Below are positions 46,801 to 58,112 of a DNA stretch of 64,000 nt, piece after piece. Position 1 is the stretch's first letter; each line of letters begins with the position of its first letter. The position numbers were made by a program, and so were the translations under genes. Source of the DNA: Lineus longissimus. Lineage: Eukaryota; Nemertea; Pilidiophora; Heteronemertea; Lineidae. The notes beneath the pieces were generated by a model, which did no database searches, was not told the DNA's origin, and saw only the letters and a program-made list of their open reading frames with translations. The stretch is taken from assembly GCF_910592395.1 (NCBI RefSeq), contig NC_088315.1:13809808-13873807 (forward strand). Reading direction: 5' to 3'.

Positions 46801-47446
46801 GGTAACCGGAAAAACGCCGACCGACCGACCGACCGACCGACCTACCGACCTGCCAACCAACCGTCATATGCAGTATCCCTTTCGCTTTTCTATAGCACAT
46901 GTATCTGTGTAGTGCCCAGCGCAATGGACGTGATGGATTCGGACATGTCTGACAGCAGCATCTTCAGTCAATTATACCGGGAAAACGAGCCCACGCGGTA
47001 AGGAACTGATAGTGATAACGATACTCTAATTTAAGATATGCTTTGTCTACATGGTCGGTGGATATAGAAACATGATTTGGGCCTAATCCATGCACTGTAG
47101 TTTTTCTACTCGAGTGTCTCGACCGATGAAATGCATGAACTGCAACGCGCAATATGCATTTGTTCAACAAATTGTTGTCATTTGAACAGCGCACGTGCGC
47201 TTGTTTACAATTTCATTTCACATGACCTACTATCGTGGATTGGATATATCACATTGACTTATGAGACCTGAGACTCAACTACGAAACTCCTTGGGTTTGT
47301 AGGTCGATAGGTCGGTCAGACAGCGTTTTTCCGGTTACCAAGCGAAAGGGATACTGCATATGACGGTAGGTTGGCAGGTCGGTCGGTCGGTCGGTCGGTC
47401 GGTCGGTCGGTCGGTCGGTCGGTCGGTCGGCGTTTTTCCGGTTACC
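46801..47446 (+). mobile_element. DNA transposon with CCGA-microsatellite arms and 9-bp target duplication, copy B
   Basis: Begins GGTAACCGGAAAAACGCCGA and ends GGCGTTTTTCCGGTTACC. A full right end already occurs at 47339, and the next 107 bp are the inverted copy of the left end (AAGCGAAAGGGATACTGCAT onward), so the right arm is doubled. Copy A shows a partly deleted version of the same layout. The (GGTC)n tract here is about 55 bp, longer than the left one. An exon-like frame lies at 46924-46997. No transposase. Confidence 0.8.
46924..46997 (+). other. Possible first coding exon carried by the transposon, copy B
   Basis: Reads MDVMDSDMSDSS then SQLYRENEPTR and ends at GCG|GTAAGG, as in copy A. 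The shared ATG, length and donor show common descent. Confidence 0.4.
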
Positions 47447-47455
47447 ATTCTGGTT
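47447..47455. repeat. 9-bp target duplication, right
   Basis: ATTCTGGTT, identical to 46792-46800. Confidence 0.85.
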
Positions 47456-47972
47456 CATCGGTAAACAATTTTTCTGAACGTGTTCGATGCTTTTTCAATT
47501 TTGTGTCAGCTCGAAGATAGCCGAAAAACGCGTTGTTTGTTTTTTACAGTACGCGCAAGTCCTGGCGCGAAAGACCCTTCCACTACTCGAGTGAACGCCG
47601 AGATCCGAGTTCACGTCATCCAGCTATCAAGACGCAACGTCATTTTTTATCGTCGCAGTCACGGGGTTATCAAGCGCCATCAGCGTGACGTCGGAAAAAT
47701 CTATATCAGCACCATGACCTCAATGGGTAGATCCTAGCTCCAAGAAACGCCTTACTAGTGCATCGTTCCACGATGAATGAGTCGATGCGTGGAGAGCTAA
47801 CTCGAGTCAAATCGGAGTCAACACCGGAAAAGCGTGATAATTCAGTCAGATTTTGAATTTTACCTTTTTTGTGCAATTTGTTGGTGGAAACTATTTATGT
47901 AGAATAGAAGGTGACTGGGCAGCCGACAGCTGCTGGGTAATATTGCCCTAAATAATGCCAATGGTCCTTTAA

Positions 47973-48607
47973 GCGGGTTTAACATGTTGTTACATTTCAC
48001 GGCGATATTGGTAATATGCATGCTAAATGTCAAACATTGATCAAGTGTAACACCAAGTACCTAAGCACAAGAGCGGATGGTTATGAATAGCTTTACGAGG
48101 AGAGTGCAATATAAGCTCTTTACAATCAAGTTTCCAGACCTCCGATCGCGACCAAGCTGACAGTCTCTCAAGGTCATTCTGAACGAGACGGGGCGCCTTG
48201 TCTATGAAATTATGGGCGGTGGTAACGGAGGCAATACCGCTGGAAGTTCAGCATGGGAAAAATAACGAACTATCATCAGCATAATGATACAAAATACAGC
48301 TTTTCATACACTTAAATCGTTTATATTAAGAAAAGCAGTGGCCCAAGGATGGACCCCTGTTTATGTGACAAACTAGTATTAGCTCGGAAAAGGAATTTTC
48401 AATCCTTACCTTGACCCTACAGTTTGAAAGTTAAGACCTCAGAATATCAAGTATAGCTTTTACTCAAGTTTGTGCAGAAATAAGAAATGGGGAACATCAT
48501 CAGAGGCTCCAGCAATATCAAGAAATACCCCTCATACTTCCCTGCCACTCTCTGAGTTTGAAAGAGTCATATTTATACACTATACATGTACTTAATCACT
48601 GTTTGTC
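47973..48607 (-). pseudogene. LINE reverse transcriptase, C-terminal half
   Basis: Minus-strand translation shows, in order, FLDIAGASDDVPH (position of the first catalytic Asp block, near 48545-48505), a region matching GSILGPLLFLI with damage (near 48350), YADDS (near 48280), and YLGVTLDQCLTF with HITNI near 48045-47995. Frame breaks separate them. The order fits CR1/L2/Jockey-group LINEs. The N-terminal half lies beyond the transposon at 48608-49340. The copy is inactive. Confidence 0.78.
48599..48607. repeat. 9-bp target duplication, left
   Basis: CTGTTTGTC, repeated exactly at 49341-49349. Confidence 0.88.
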
Positions 48608-49340
48608 CGGCTGTTATAAAACGCGGATTCCGCGGAAATCCGCGGAAAAATCACAAAGCCGCCAGTAAATACGCGCATAACATTTAATGACAATTATATT
48701 ATACAAATAACATCATAAATCATAAATCGGAGGCAAGAACTACCAGTTATCTGCACATTTCATCGGTCAGATTTTAATCCTCTGGAGCGCCATTCATGCC
48801 ATTCCGATCGACTCTTCCCTCTTTTTTTCTTGGTGTTGATAAACTTTGCATGTTATCTTCGACACCACCGTGGTTCCTTCCCTAACGGAACACATTACGA
48901 GGCTGCTTTCAAGTGTGACTGTTGCCCGGATTGATGTACGTTACGGTATATGCCTCCTTCAAATATAAGTCGATGATGAACTGAATTCTGGTCTACGAAT
49001 TTTTTTTAGGACAATCAACCTAACCAACCGAACCTAACCAACCATATGCGACTGCACATTGGAGTCTATTTTAAGCAATCACAAAAATTAACTTCGCGGC
49101 CCGTCTAGAGTATAAGTTTATTTCAAACTACAAGGTGCTTGTGATTTACGGCGCATACAGCGCACCATATAACGGGGATTCCCAAAGACCTTGTCACCAG
49201 GAGTACTTCATGCGCACAACAATGCACACTACTAATATGAAAAACTCTCACCTGCGGTTCAGGTAGTCACCCTGTAGCCAAGTTAGATTTTTCCGCGGAT
49301 TTCCGCGGATTTCCGCGGAATCCGCGTTTTATAACAGCCG
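48608..49340. mobile_element. 733-bp DNA transposon with CGGCTGTTATAAAACG ends
   Basis: Left end CGGCTGTTATAAAACGCGGA and its inverse at the right end pair over about 40 bp, with CCGCGGAAAT units repeated inside the arms (two on the left, three on the right). A perfect 9-bp duplication CTGTTTGTC flanks it. No transposase. It splits the LINE reverse transcriptase, so it is the younger insertion. 9-bp duplications fit Mutator-group elements, among others. Confidence 0.85.
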
Positions 49341-49349
49341 CTGTTTGTC
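49341..49349. repeat. 9-bp target duplication, right
   Basis: CTGTTTGTC, identical to 48599-48607. Confidence 0.88.
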
Positions 49350-49575
49350 AGTGCTGTGATCCGGTAAAAAAAACAATTGGTGTTTAAATAAAAGCTCATT
49401 GAGCTGCAAATGATCATACATACACGGGTACACAACCTCCTCAAATAATTAGACACGAATTAAGCAGAGTGATCATGGTGACAGGGCGATAATTAGAAGG
49501 AAACGTCTTGCTTCCTTTGCTCTTGTAAATCGGCACTATCATGCCCAATTTCCAACAATCAGGAAAGCTGCAATG
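49350..49575 (-). pseudogene. LINE reverse transcriptase, N-terminal part
   Basis: The minus strand reads FPDCWKLGMIVPIYKSKG and then FPSNYRPVTMITLLN (about 49565-49465), the well-known start of the LINE reverse-transcriptase domain (WK...VPI.K......NYRPV..), followed near 49400 by LNELLFKHQ. It is in line with the half at 47973-48607 once the 733-bp element is ignored. Confidence 0.78.
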
Positions 49576-49581
49576 ATTATA

Positions 49582-50409
49582 ATGACCGCCATAGACGATA
49601 TACATTTTTTTCCTACAACATATTTCCTACAAATATTCGTGCAAATTTAGTGGATGGAAATATATCCTATCCCGCCGCAGACGATTCAATATCATTTTGT
49701 AGGAAATGTAACGTATTCCAATACGAATTTTATCGTGTATGGCGGAGTAATAATTTTTGGTAGGATTCACCTTTCACGACGCAGATACCAATTAATTGAA
49801 AAGTGAACTACGTAATACAAAACACCCTGTACATGTCAATTTGACCAATATCCCACTGTGACTCATTTCGGTACTGTCGAAACACATCGCCGCAGCTTGT
49901 GCCGGTGCGAGCTGCCAGAAGAGAAGAAAGCGAAGGAGAAGAAAAAGGCAACTCTGGACAAAGAAATGCATTCTGCGTCGGCCACTGAAAGGTGCCTACA
50001 GCCTTTTGGGAGATGAATTGCAGATAGATTGAGGACCTGCCTCGTACAAAAATTACCTTAGGATGGACGAGGAGATATTTATGGACCTCCTGGAAAGAAT
50101 TCACCATTTAAACAGAAAGATTGGCTATAACGCTGCGATTCCTGGCAACGAGCAAAGCATAACAATAGACGCCATGACTCAGTGATCACCGGGACGGAAG
50201 ATCAATTGTACATGAAAATGGAACCCTGGCGTAAACGGTCAAATTTATTTCGTATAACATTTTTCGAACGAAATAAATAAGACTGACCCTATTTGTGAAT
50301 TTTTTCCTGAACGATAAAAATTGGACTATGTTTCCCGACAGACAGGATCCCAATTTATTTTTCCTATCCAATTTCTTATACGAAAAAATTGTACCGTGTA
50401 TGGCAGGCA
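49582..50409 (+). mobile_element. Degraded Harbinger element
   Basis: Left ATGACCGCCATAGACGATAT and right ACCGTGTATGGCAGGCAT are inverted matches with several changes, enclosing about 830 bp with a Harbinger transposase relic. A further inverse of the left end lies at 49735-49747, so the ends may be rearranged. Target duplication not clear. Confidence 0.5.
49930..50185 (+). pseudogene. Harbinger transposase, N-terminal fragment
   Basis: The plus strand encodes CILRRPLKGAYSLLGDELQI, then after a TGA, GPASYKNYLRMDEEIFMDLL and LERIHHLNRKIGYN. This is the N-terminal region of PIF/Harbinger transposases, where a basic RRP..GAY...L..EL precedes a FRM...F..LL.R helix pair. The catalytic domain is absent. 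It is unrelated in position to the Harbinger copy at 9321-10166, which keeps the catalytic part instead. Confidence 0.72.
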
Positions 50410-52260
50410 TTAACAGGATATTCTTCAAATAGAGGTTTAGCGAGGAGAGTGATTGTGAGTTTCAACATTTTATTTGTTAGCCCATTATTTTCGCCGCCCT
50501 GTTTTGAGACGTCGAGACTATGGCTTCCTGACCTCAATCTCAGTGTTCCTCAGATCACCAATAGTTGACAGTGTCCTTACAGGGAATTCTGGGAACAAAG
50601 CCTCATTATGGTCGTGATGCAGTTTTACCATAAACCTTTCCAAAAATAGCCGGCACATTTCCTGGTGGGAAACAAACATATTGTTATTGTGTTCAAGACA
50701 TGGAATACCAATGACAATTTTTTGCCAAGAGGTTGCCTAATGATATACCAGTAGTTTTTACTGGAAGAACTAGTGTCAAGTGACTTGCATACATTGTCAT
50801 GAAATTTCCTTTTTGCAGTGGTGATTTCCAAGTTGTATTTTTCTTTACTAATTTCCTATACATTTTGTTTAGTTACAGCGTCCTTTGTTGTTTGCTAAGG
50901 TTTTTTTGGAATAAAAATAGAAACACAAATTCTCTAAAAATGGATCACTCAATAATATAATTAAAGCCTTCAAGATGTGAAAGCATTCACTGATTTGTGA
51001 TGTTGATATTACATGTCCATGATACTGATGTAATGAAAGAAAATACAATAGCACTATAAATACGTCTCGGCAAAAGCTCATCCCTGCTGCACGAATGCGC
51101 CTTGTCTTATTAATGCCTCACTTCGATAACTACAGTATCGTGTCATGAATGAACGATTATATCTTACAGCGAATAACCTTCCACCATGCTTCCACCATCA
51201 TGGCTTTTTTCTGGTTCTATTTGATAAATAGAACAATGATAAAAACGCCTTGATCAATATGGAGACTCGATATCTCACGTTTGCTCGTAATAACTTGCCC
51301 ATGTCCACTACAGCGTGAAATCCAACTACACGTATTGGGTTTTTGCACTTCACATCGAAAAATATGTCGACTGGTTGACGCGAATAGTTTCTCACTCACC
51401 TTCAGCGCACGTATATTATTACCGTTTGTAAATGTCGTTCAGTGTGACCGACATCTTCACCGAGCTTCATTGTAGACAAGTTAGAGGCTCCTGATTATTG
51501 GTCTCAGCTTGGAAGGTGCCGGTCACATGTTTTCTTACAATTGTTCAGTATAACCTAGCCGAAACAAATAACAATGTTGAACTTAGATTACAGTTCAGCG
51601 ATGACATTTCAGTACGTCAGTGCCTCTCGAACTGTATGGAGAAAATGCCAATAGTCAGCCACCGGCAATATAACAAGTCTCGTTGCATGCCCAAAATGGG
51701 CGCATTCTCATTTGAGAAAACCATACTGTCGAAATTTATCGTCGTGATCACGACAACCAATCCAATACCCTTTTTTCCATAAGACAGATTGAAAATATAC
51801 TAGAATCGTGTTTCCTGCTTATCAAACATATTTATGAGTTTTAACTACTAAGCTGGATAGCAATAATGTGTACGACAGTTTTAATAAAAATTGATCATCA
51901 CCAAAATATGGCCAACACCAAGCATTGAAATGATCGTTAACACAAGTTTACCCTCGTTACTATTGACATAATAATTATTCACCGTTGCCCGACCCTCTTA
52001 AAATATTGATGTCTGTTCTATTACACAATGTACTATACCAATGTACTACCCAATGACTATTATTCCAAAAACTGTTTTCAAACATTCCAGTACAATGAAT
52101 TTCTCGTAAAACCTTCAAAACTAATATGGCAATACCACTCCCCCTAATTCGTGCCACAAATGATCAGATAATAAACCGAGAAAAATAGGGTGTAACTTAT
52201 CATTGACTAAATCAAAGCTGCATTTTAAAGCCTGATTCGGGTTCCAACATTTTGTAGCCG
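50410..52260. other. No confident gene
   Basis: A 94-codon plus-strand frame at 51498-51782 follows an acceptor-like TTTCTTACAATTGTTCAG and contains VRQCLSNCMEK, vaguely like apple/PAN modules, but no donor is apparent. Other frames are motif-free. Confidence 0.3.
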
Positions 52261-52343
52261 GTTGAGATCTTCTTTTAAATCACACTGCGACGTGCACTGC
52301 CGTTGGGTTCTCGTCGCAGTGTGATTTTAGAGAAGATCTCAAC
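52261..52343. other. Near-perfect 83-nt hairpin, candidate small-RNA precursor or mini foldback
   Basis: The 32-nt arms GTTGAGATCTTCTTTTAAAT... and ...TTTTAGAGAAGATCTCAAC pair with only two mismatches around a 19-nt loop (52293-52311). The inner part of the arms reads ATCACACTGCGACG. Length and loop suit a microRNA-like precursor, though such high pairing is also usual in young foldback elements. No known microRNA recognised. Confidence 0.55.
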
Positions 52344-53359
52344 ACGGTGCCCAGCAGGCAATGACCACACTTCCAGTTATGCACTGCGGTAATATTCTGC
52401 ACTGATCTAAATTAATATTATAACTACACTGCTCTTCACTACCCTGAGCATTTAAAACGACCCAGGAACCCAGAAACATTTGAGTTGATGTCAGGTCGAA
52501 TGTGGCTACTATGGGTTATGGTCGACGGAGGCCGCCGTTTGCGAATTATTTTTTTCACACCAGGCGATTGTGTTTCCTATATTAGCGTACAACTGCATAA
52601 TGCAATGACGACTGCACAGATTATTTATGCAGTCGAATGAACGTAGACTGACATACCTGAGCTTGATGCAGCAGGTAAACGAGGTTTGCTTTCATATCAT
52701 TTATTGGGTACCTTGTTCCCAGGCGCTTTACGGGTGTTGCATACAGGGAGTTAATTTTACAGCTTGGGATATTTTACAAGTCCGACATTCATGCTAGTCT
52801 ACATCGAGCCTTATGGGTGCGTTTTACCGGAAAATTCTTGGAGTAAAGAAGTTTTATTTTTTGTTGTAAATATGATTTAAATCCTTAAATTTAAACCTTT
52901 GTTCATTTGAGGGCTCGAGTGTATCATTCTATAAATACACGAGACAACTCCAACTTTTTTCTATTCAGATGCGTTTGTAATACATAAACAACAAGTTTTT
53001 GTTCTAAGCATTTTTCAGTAAAACGCTCCAATAATGCGCGGTATATAAAAGCATGACTGTCGGACTTGTAAATATTGTCACATTGTTTACGGCGGCCCAT
53101 TTTGCCTCACGTATCGACAACCACAACCACATTCGCTAAAGTACCTGAGAACGAGCTTCCCTGTATTGATTATCATTGTAAACCTCGTTGGCCTGTTGTA
53201 TCATGGCCCGCACACAGACATGCTAGACATGCTATACATAGGGAGGGAATTCCCATAACGTCATTCGTATGAATACATTTTTGAAGCAGTGCGCCAAATA
53301 TGGGAAACAAAATGGCGTCACCTGGTGTGAATAATGAATCGCGCCGTATCGTATATATA
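52344..53359. other. No gene recognised
   Basis: Short frames only; a GGCGGCCCATTTTGCC word near 53090 is weakly promoter-like. Confidence 0.4.
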
Positions 53360-54174
53360 TGACAAGCCAAAGCGGAATTTATTCAGGACCGATTTTTTAC
53401 ATCAGCACTAAAATTTACGCCAGAATCACGCTATGCATTGCCAAACTGTATACAAATTTATCTCAGGACCGAACTTTGAAAACACCAAGCTAAAGATTCC
53501 GATTCATGTATCTTTTTCCTTCAGAATAATTCATTAGCATGTTTCAAAAAATTTTTGGTAAGAAAGAAAAACACGGCAGGATTTTTTATCCTTCAGAATT
53601 TCAATGACCACAGGACTCACGTGACTCCTGCCAGAACGCACGTGACCACTTAAACTGCTGACGTCATTTAATTTATTTTTCGTCGCTTACGCGATTTAGC
53701 TCTGCATCATGGCACCGAATCGAGCAGACGAATTGCAGCAGTTTTGAGGATCTCTTGAGAGATCTACGGAAAAACACATCCGGTTCTCTGGATGGTGTTC
53801 GCTTAGGGCTCGTGACCTTGTGCCGTGCGACGTCATCGCGTTTGTGGTCACGTGATCACTGGCAGGAGTCACCTGATTACTGGCAGAAGTCACGTGAATT
53901 CTGCTGAATTTTCATTCTGCCCGCAAAAACGTTCTGCCCGCAAAAACAAATCCGACGCATTTTGCATTCTTGGATGAAAAAATGTTTCAGGAAGATTTTT
54001 TGGGCAGAACAATTTCTTTTGCAGAATATAGTGTTTTTTATTCTGTGAAGTAAATTTCGAATTCAGTCTGCTGTAAAAAGGGTTCTGAACAATATTTTTT
54101 GAATTTCTGATTGCAAAACGGCTTCCTGCATTGAAAAATATTGTCCTCTGAATAAATTCCCCTTTGGCATGCCA
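53360..54174. mobile_element. 815-bp inverted-repeat DNA element in TATATATA
   Basis: Left TGACAAGCCAAAGCGGAATT and right AATTCCCCTTTGGCATGCCA pair, extending through TATTCAGG / CTGAATA. Both borders are TATATATA, either an 8-bp duplication or a TA-rich target. Inside, CACGTGACTCCTGCCAG at about 53618 is matched inversely near 53848-53872. A short ATG frame at 53709 stops after 12 codons. No transposase. Confidence 0.65.
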
Positions 54175-54593
54175 TATATATATGACGTCAAAACAACCCC
54201 TGTAGTGGCGGTCATTTATACTCCATTACCTCTGATGACGTCTTTCTTGGTATTTTACCTGGAATGACGTCAATTTTGACAACATGGCCGACGTAAGTTT
54301 TTGAAATTTTTCCCTTGAACGGCTGATTTGAATCTCCATTGTACTTCATGTGGCAATATCTCTGCTCCAGAAACTGGGTTAGTTTTGATTAATGTAATTG
54401 GTGTCTTACAGGTAAACCATATTCCGACCGATTTTAAATGCTGTGTATTGAAACCTTAACTTTATTGCTTCGCAGTAATTCTCAGCATGTACAATGCCTA
54501 GTTTTTGCGCGAATCTTATGCGCACTCCTTTAATTTCGAGCAGAATGTTTACCTCCTCCCTTGGCTTTTCGGGTGCCTGTCTTGCATCCTGAT
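54175..54593 (+). promoter_or_regulatory. Possible first exon and promoter (weak)
   Basis: TGACGTC words near 54236 and 54267 (CRE-like) precede CAACATGGCCGACGTAAGTT at 54280-54299. Here a start codon in good context is followed after three codons by GTAAGT, as in very short first coding exons. No downstream exon is identified. Confidence 0.2.
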
Positions 54594-54665
54594 TTACTGG
54601 TGCAGCTTATTGGGCGTGAAGTTATGAACGTTTACGTGAACACGATTGGTAAGCTGCACCAATAA
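54594..54665. other. 72-nt hairpin with 25-nt arms
   Basis: TTACTGGTGCAGCTTATTGG and TTGGTAAGCTGCACCAATAA lie in the two arms and pair with a few mismatches around a loop of about 22 nt. Confidence 0.5.
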
Positions 54666-57600
54666 GGCTGTCAGATCATGAACGCAAACTGCCAGAAGAA
54701 AAACGATTTGATGGCAGGGTGATCATACGATAATGACCCAAATATACTGTTCCTTTCTTCGAAAACTGTGAAAAATAAATAAATGTAAGTATCATCATGA
54801 CATAACCAGTGATTTACAATATACTTCGCCTCTCGATATTTCAAAATTCCTGGTGAAATCCATGCCCTTCAGACGGATTGTAGCGATAGAAAATAAAGCG
54901 CCCAATCAAAACGTCGCTCTGTACTAAACGCTGATTTCGCACAAACAACATGCACTAAGCCCTTCCCGCGCCAAAATCATCAACAAAGCGATCTTAGAAT
55001 AACCGTCATCAAGTCATACGTGAGTTTCTGAGTGGACGCTTATTCATGGCCTTGTTGTCAATATGTTCATCCTAAGAGCTACTGATCAGCGCCGGCTTTT
55101 GAATAGGAAATATTATGTAGGTATATTTTAACCGCACGGGAAGAAGTAAATAGTAGACCGAATCGCTAGTGCGAAATCCGCTTTTAAGCTCGAGTTATCG
55201 TTGGCTCTTTGCTGAATTGCGCGTCCCCCGCTGCAAGTTTGTTTCATTTCGTAATGAATACACAAAAAAACTTCATCAGAATGTTTAACAGCATAAAATC
55301 GGTGCAGCTTGAAGAATCAAATGTTAGGAACTTCTAAGATTTTATCAAGACCTGTGCTTATTCTTTTATTATACTGTACTCCAAATCTGAACATATATTA
55401 TTATACAAGGTGTGTAAAGTAATCGGAACAACCACCCTTCCCAGCGTATTGCACTGGGTTTTCTCAGAGTTTGTATACGAGGTAAGAGTATCAAAAACCT
55501 GATCTCAGGGTGTATATCGTAATTTCAAATACGGCGACAATCCCTTTTAACGAAATAAAAATTGGAAAAATTTGCAGCAAATATAATTGTTCAGTACAGT
55601 CTATGACTCAGACTAAGGTAGAAACTTCCAATAACATGTTCACAAAACACATTTTTGATTCAGTAAGTTGTGTGTAAATCCTTTTTAGTGAATGCCCTCA
55701 AAAAAATATTTGATAAGTGTCGTTAACTGCCAAAATTACGTGTTTACAAGGTCTGATAGAAATGTCGATCTCTTTTGTGGGAATTTGTTAAAACTAATTG
55801 AAGCGAGTTCTGCCGTAATCGATGCAGCTAAACCTATTTCATGTTCGCATATCTTTAATTTTGAAGATAGATGCTTATTATTATTATGATTAACTATTCA
55901 ATATTTTTGCTGTACATCACTTTCTGTATTTTTCAAATTTTAAGATCACTTCATTAACGTTAGTTAAAAAAAAAGTCCGCGGTATTACAAGTACAAACAA
56001 GCGCTTGGTGGTAAAGAAAAAAAAGAAGAAAAAAATCCTCCGGCCAGAAAGCACTCGACTTCGAAGGTCCGTGCAATCTTGTGACTCGGATCACACACTC
56101 GAGCAGTATTCTTATATTGACATTCTTAAAAGAGTATATCAGGAATAAAATTATATTTTGATGTCAGGACTTTCGCACTGCCCAGGATCAACATTTCCAC
56201 TGCCCGTTAATTTTGTCAATCGGAATTAATTTTTGTGCCACATTTTCATGACATGGCTTTTAGCCTTTACCGACGTATTACCAGAGTTTTTGTTTGAAAT
56301 ATCGTTGGCCAGTATATACAGTCGAAAACAAGAAGCTTTATAGTATGTTTGAAGAAAAGGTCAAATACGACACTCTTATGTCCTTCTGCATAATAACCTT
56401 ATTTGAAAGGGGTATGATTTTCAGATCTGACTAAATCCGGCCAAAACATTTCATCATCCGATGAAGACATACAACAGTTAGATATACACACGTACATTTT
56501 TTTCTCTTACATTATAGGGCGTACCACTCCCACTTATCAATCATTCAATTTGATTACAAAGTTGTCATGAAAGTCCATACTTCATAACAGTTGCAGGTGT
56601 TTGCCAGTCACGCCATCCTCTAGTTATCCTTATGTGCATGCTAAGTTAGCCAGATCACAAAATGATACCACTTTTTCGACGGCGAGTAATGCAATGACAA
56701 CACATTTCTGGATGCAACTTTTTTTCAAACATAATCCTAAAACATTGGTTTGCAATGGTATGCTTTTTATTAGCCATTGCTATTTTACCCAAACATTAAC
56801 CCTTACAATATGGTTATGTTTTTAACACTCGGTAAGAACATGATATGGTCGACAGGAGAAGAGTACATGCAATTACCTGGACTGTAATACTAGCACAGTG
56901 TGTCTGGGTCGCCAGCTACTCGCACGACTCTGGTTTTGACTCTATCTAAAATTGCAGGAAGTCAATTAATCAACTAATATATATAAGTTGTGCCGCCGTC
57001 GACAAATTGCGACAATTTCGATTTCCCTCATCATTTTTCTCTCTTAGCAGCAGGGTGCGATCCACAGGGCAGAACGAAATGAGGTAATTGAAACATCGCA
57101 GCAAGACAATAGTTTTCAGGAGAACACACCTGCCTGTAAAGCTTAGTTTGAACTTTCTGTAACGCAGAGAATATTTTCTCATGTTTTGATCAGGGTGTCT
57201 ATGAAACGAGGATTGATCAATGCAGAATCTATAAAACGCAGAGGTCACAGAAAACATCTATTTTCCAGAAATTTTTTAAAAATTTGATGACTGATACGCG
57301 ACGAATAAAAATACCTCTTTCCAACATATTTAACCCACTGTGATTGGGTTTTTTTTTTGGGGGGGGGGGGGGTGGTCAGGCGCTATAAGCGTAATATACA
57401 CATACTCAATAGAAATCGTTCTCATTTATGGAGGTAGCACATCCGTGTTTAAGGAATAGTTTCTGTAAAGGTCATGAGTACACATGGTCGTAGAGTTTGA
57501 GGGGATGGATATTGTCCCTTTCGTTTTATTTTTAAGGTCAACTGAACTATAAAGCGCAGAGTCCACGAACTATTAAACAAAGGTGAGCTCTAGAATCTTT

Positions 57601-58073
57601 GAAGGAATGGCAGCATAATCGTCAAATTTTTGCAACATACCGTAAAGCTAATTAAAATGACTATTTTCTGTCAATTTTTACGCACTTACGCAATTTTCTA
57701 TCAATTCCACGTCCGATCTGTTTCATCATGATAGTGCCCTTAATACGAGATCCGATCAGATACGGGCAGTGTTTGTATGATAATTCACTTTTTCTTTTAA
57801 TAATATGAACATAATATTTCACAATATTTTTTTTTACAACAAGCTTACTATTCAGTCCCCATGTATGCCGATGAAAAAGCGAGTGCAGTGCAGCATATGT
57901 TATTCTGTTATCTGTGCACAGTTTCGTGCGTACTCCTTGAAGACGAATTGACATGTTTAACACTTCGTAAGTTGATATCATGCTATTAATTATAATCAGT
58001 ACAATAAAAAATGTCACTGCGAAAATTGCGGATTTCCTAATTCACGCAAGCCTCGTCACCCGGAAAAAGTGGC
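54666..58073. other. No gene recognised; T10G14 run
   Basis: A T10 then G14 tract lies at 57349-57372. Frames of 65-118 codons have no motifs. Confidence 0.4.
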
Positions 58074-58112
58074 GAGTTACGAGTTACGAATTACGAGTTA
58101 CGAGTTACGAAT
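58074..58112. repeat. Heptamer tandem repeat GAGTTAC / GAATTAC
   Basis: About five and a half units of GAGTTAC, with GAATTAC variants. Confidence 0.85.

Larger units (their letters stand above)
46750..47972 (+). mobile_element. TTAA-bounded repeat R1, copy C, hosting an insertion
   Basis: Left border TTAAAGTAATAGTCGGC, right border CCAATGGTCCTTTAA. It is split at 46801-47446 by an element with a 9-bp duplication. It lies head to tail with copy B, and its right border directly abuts the minus-strand LINE. Confidence 0.72.
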
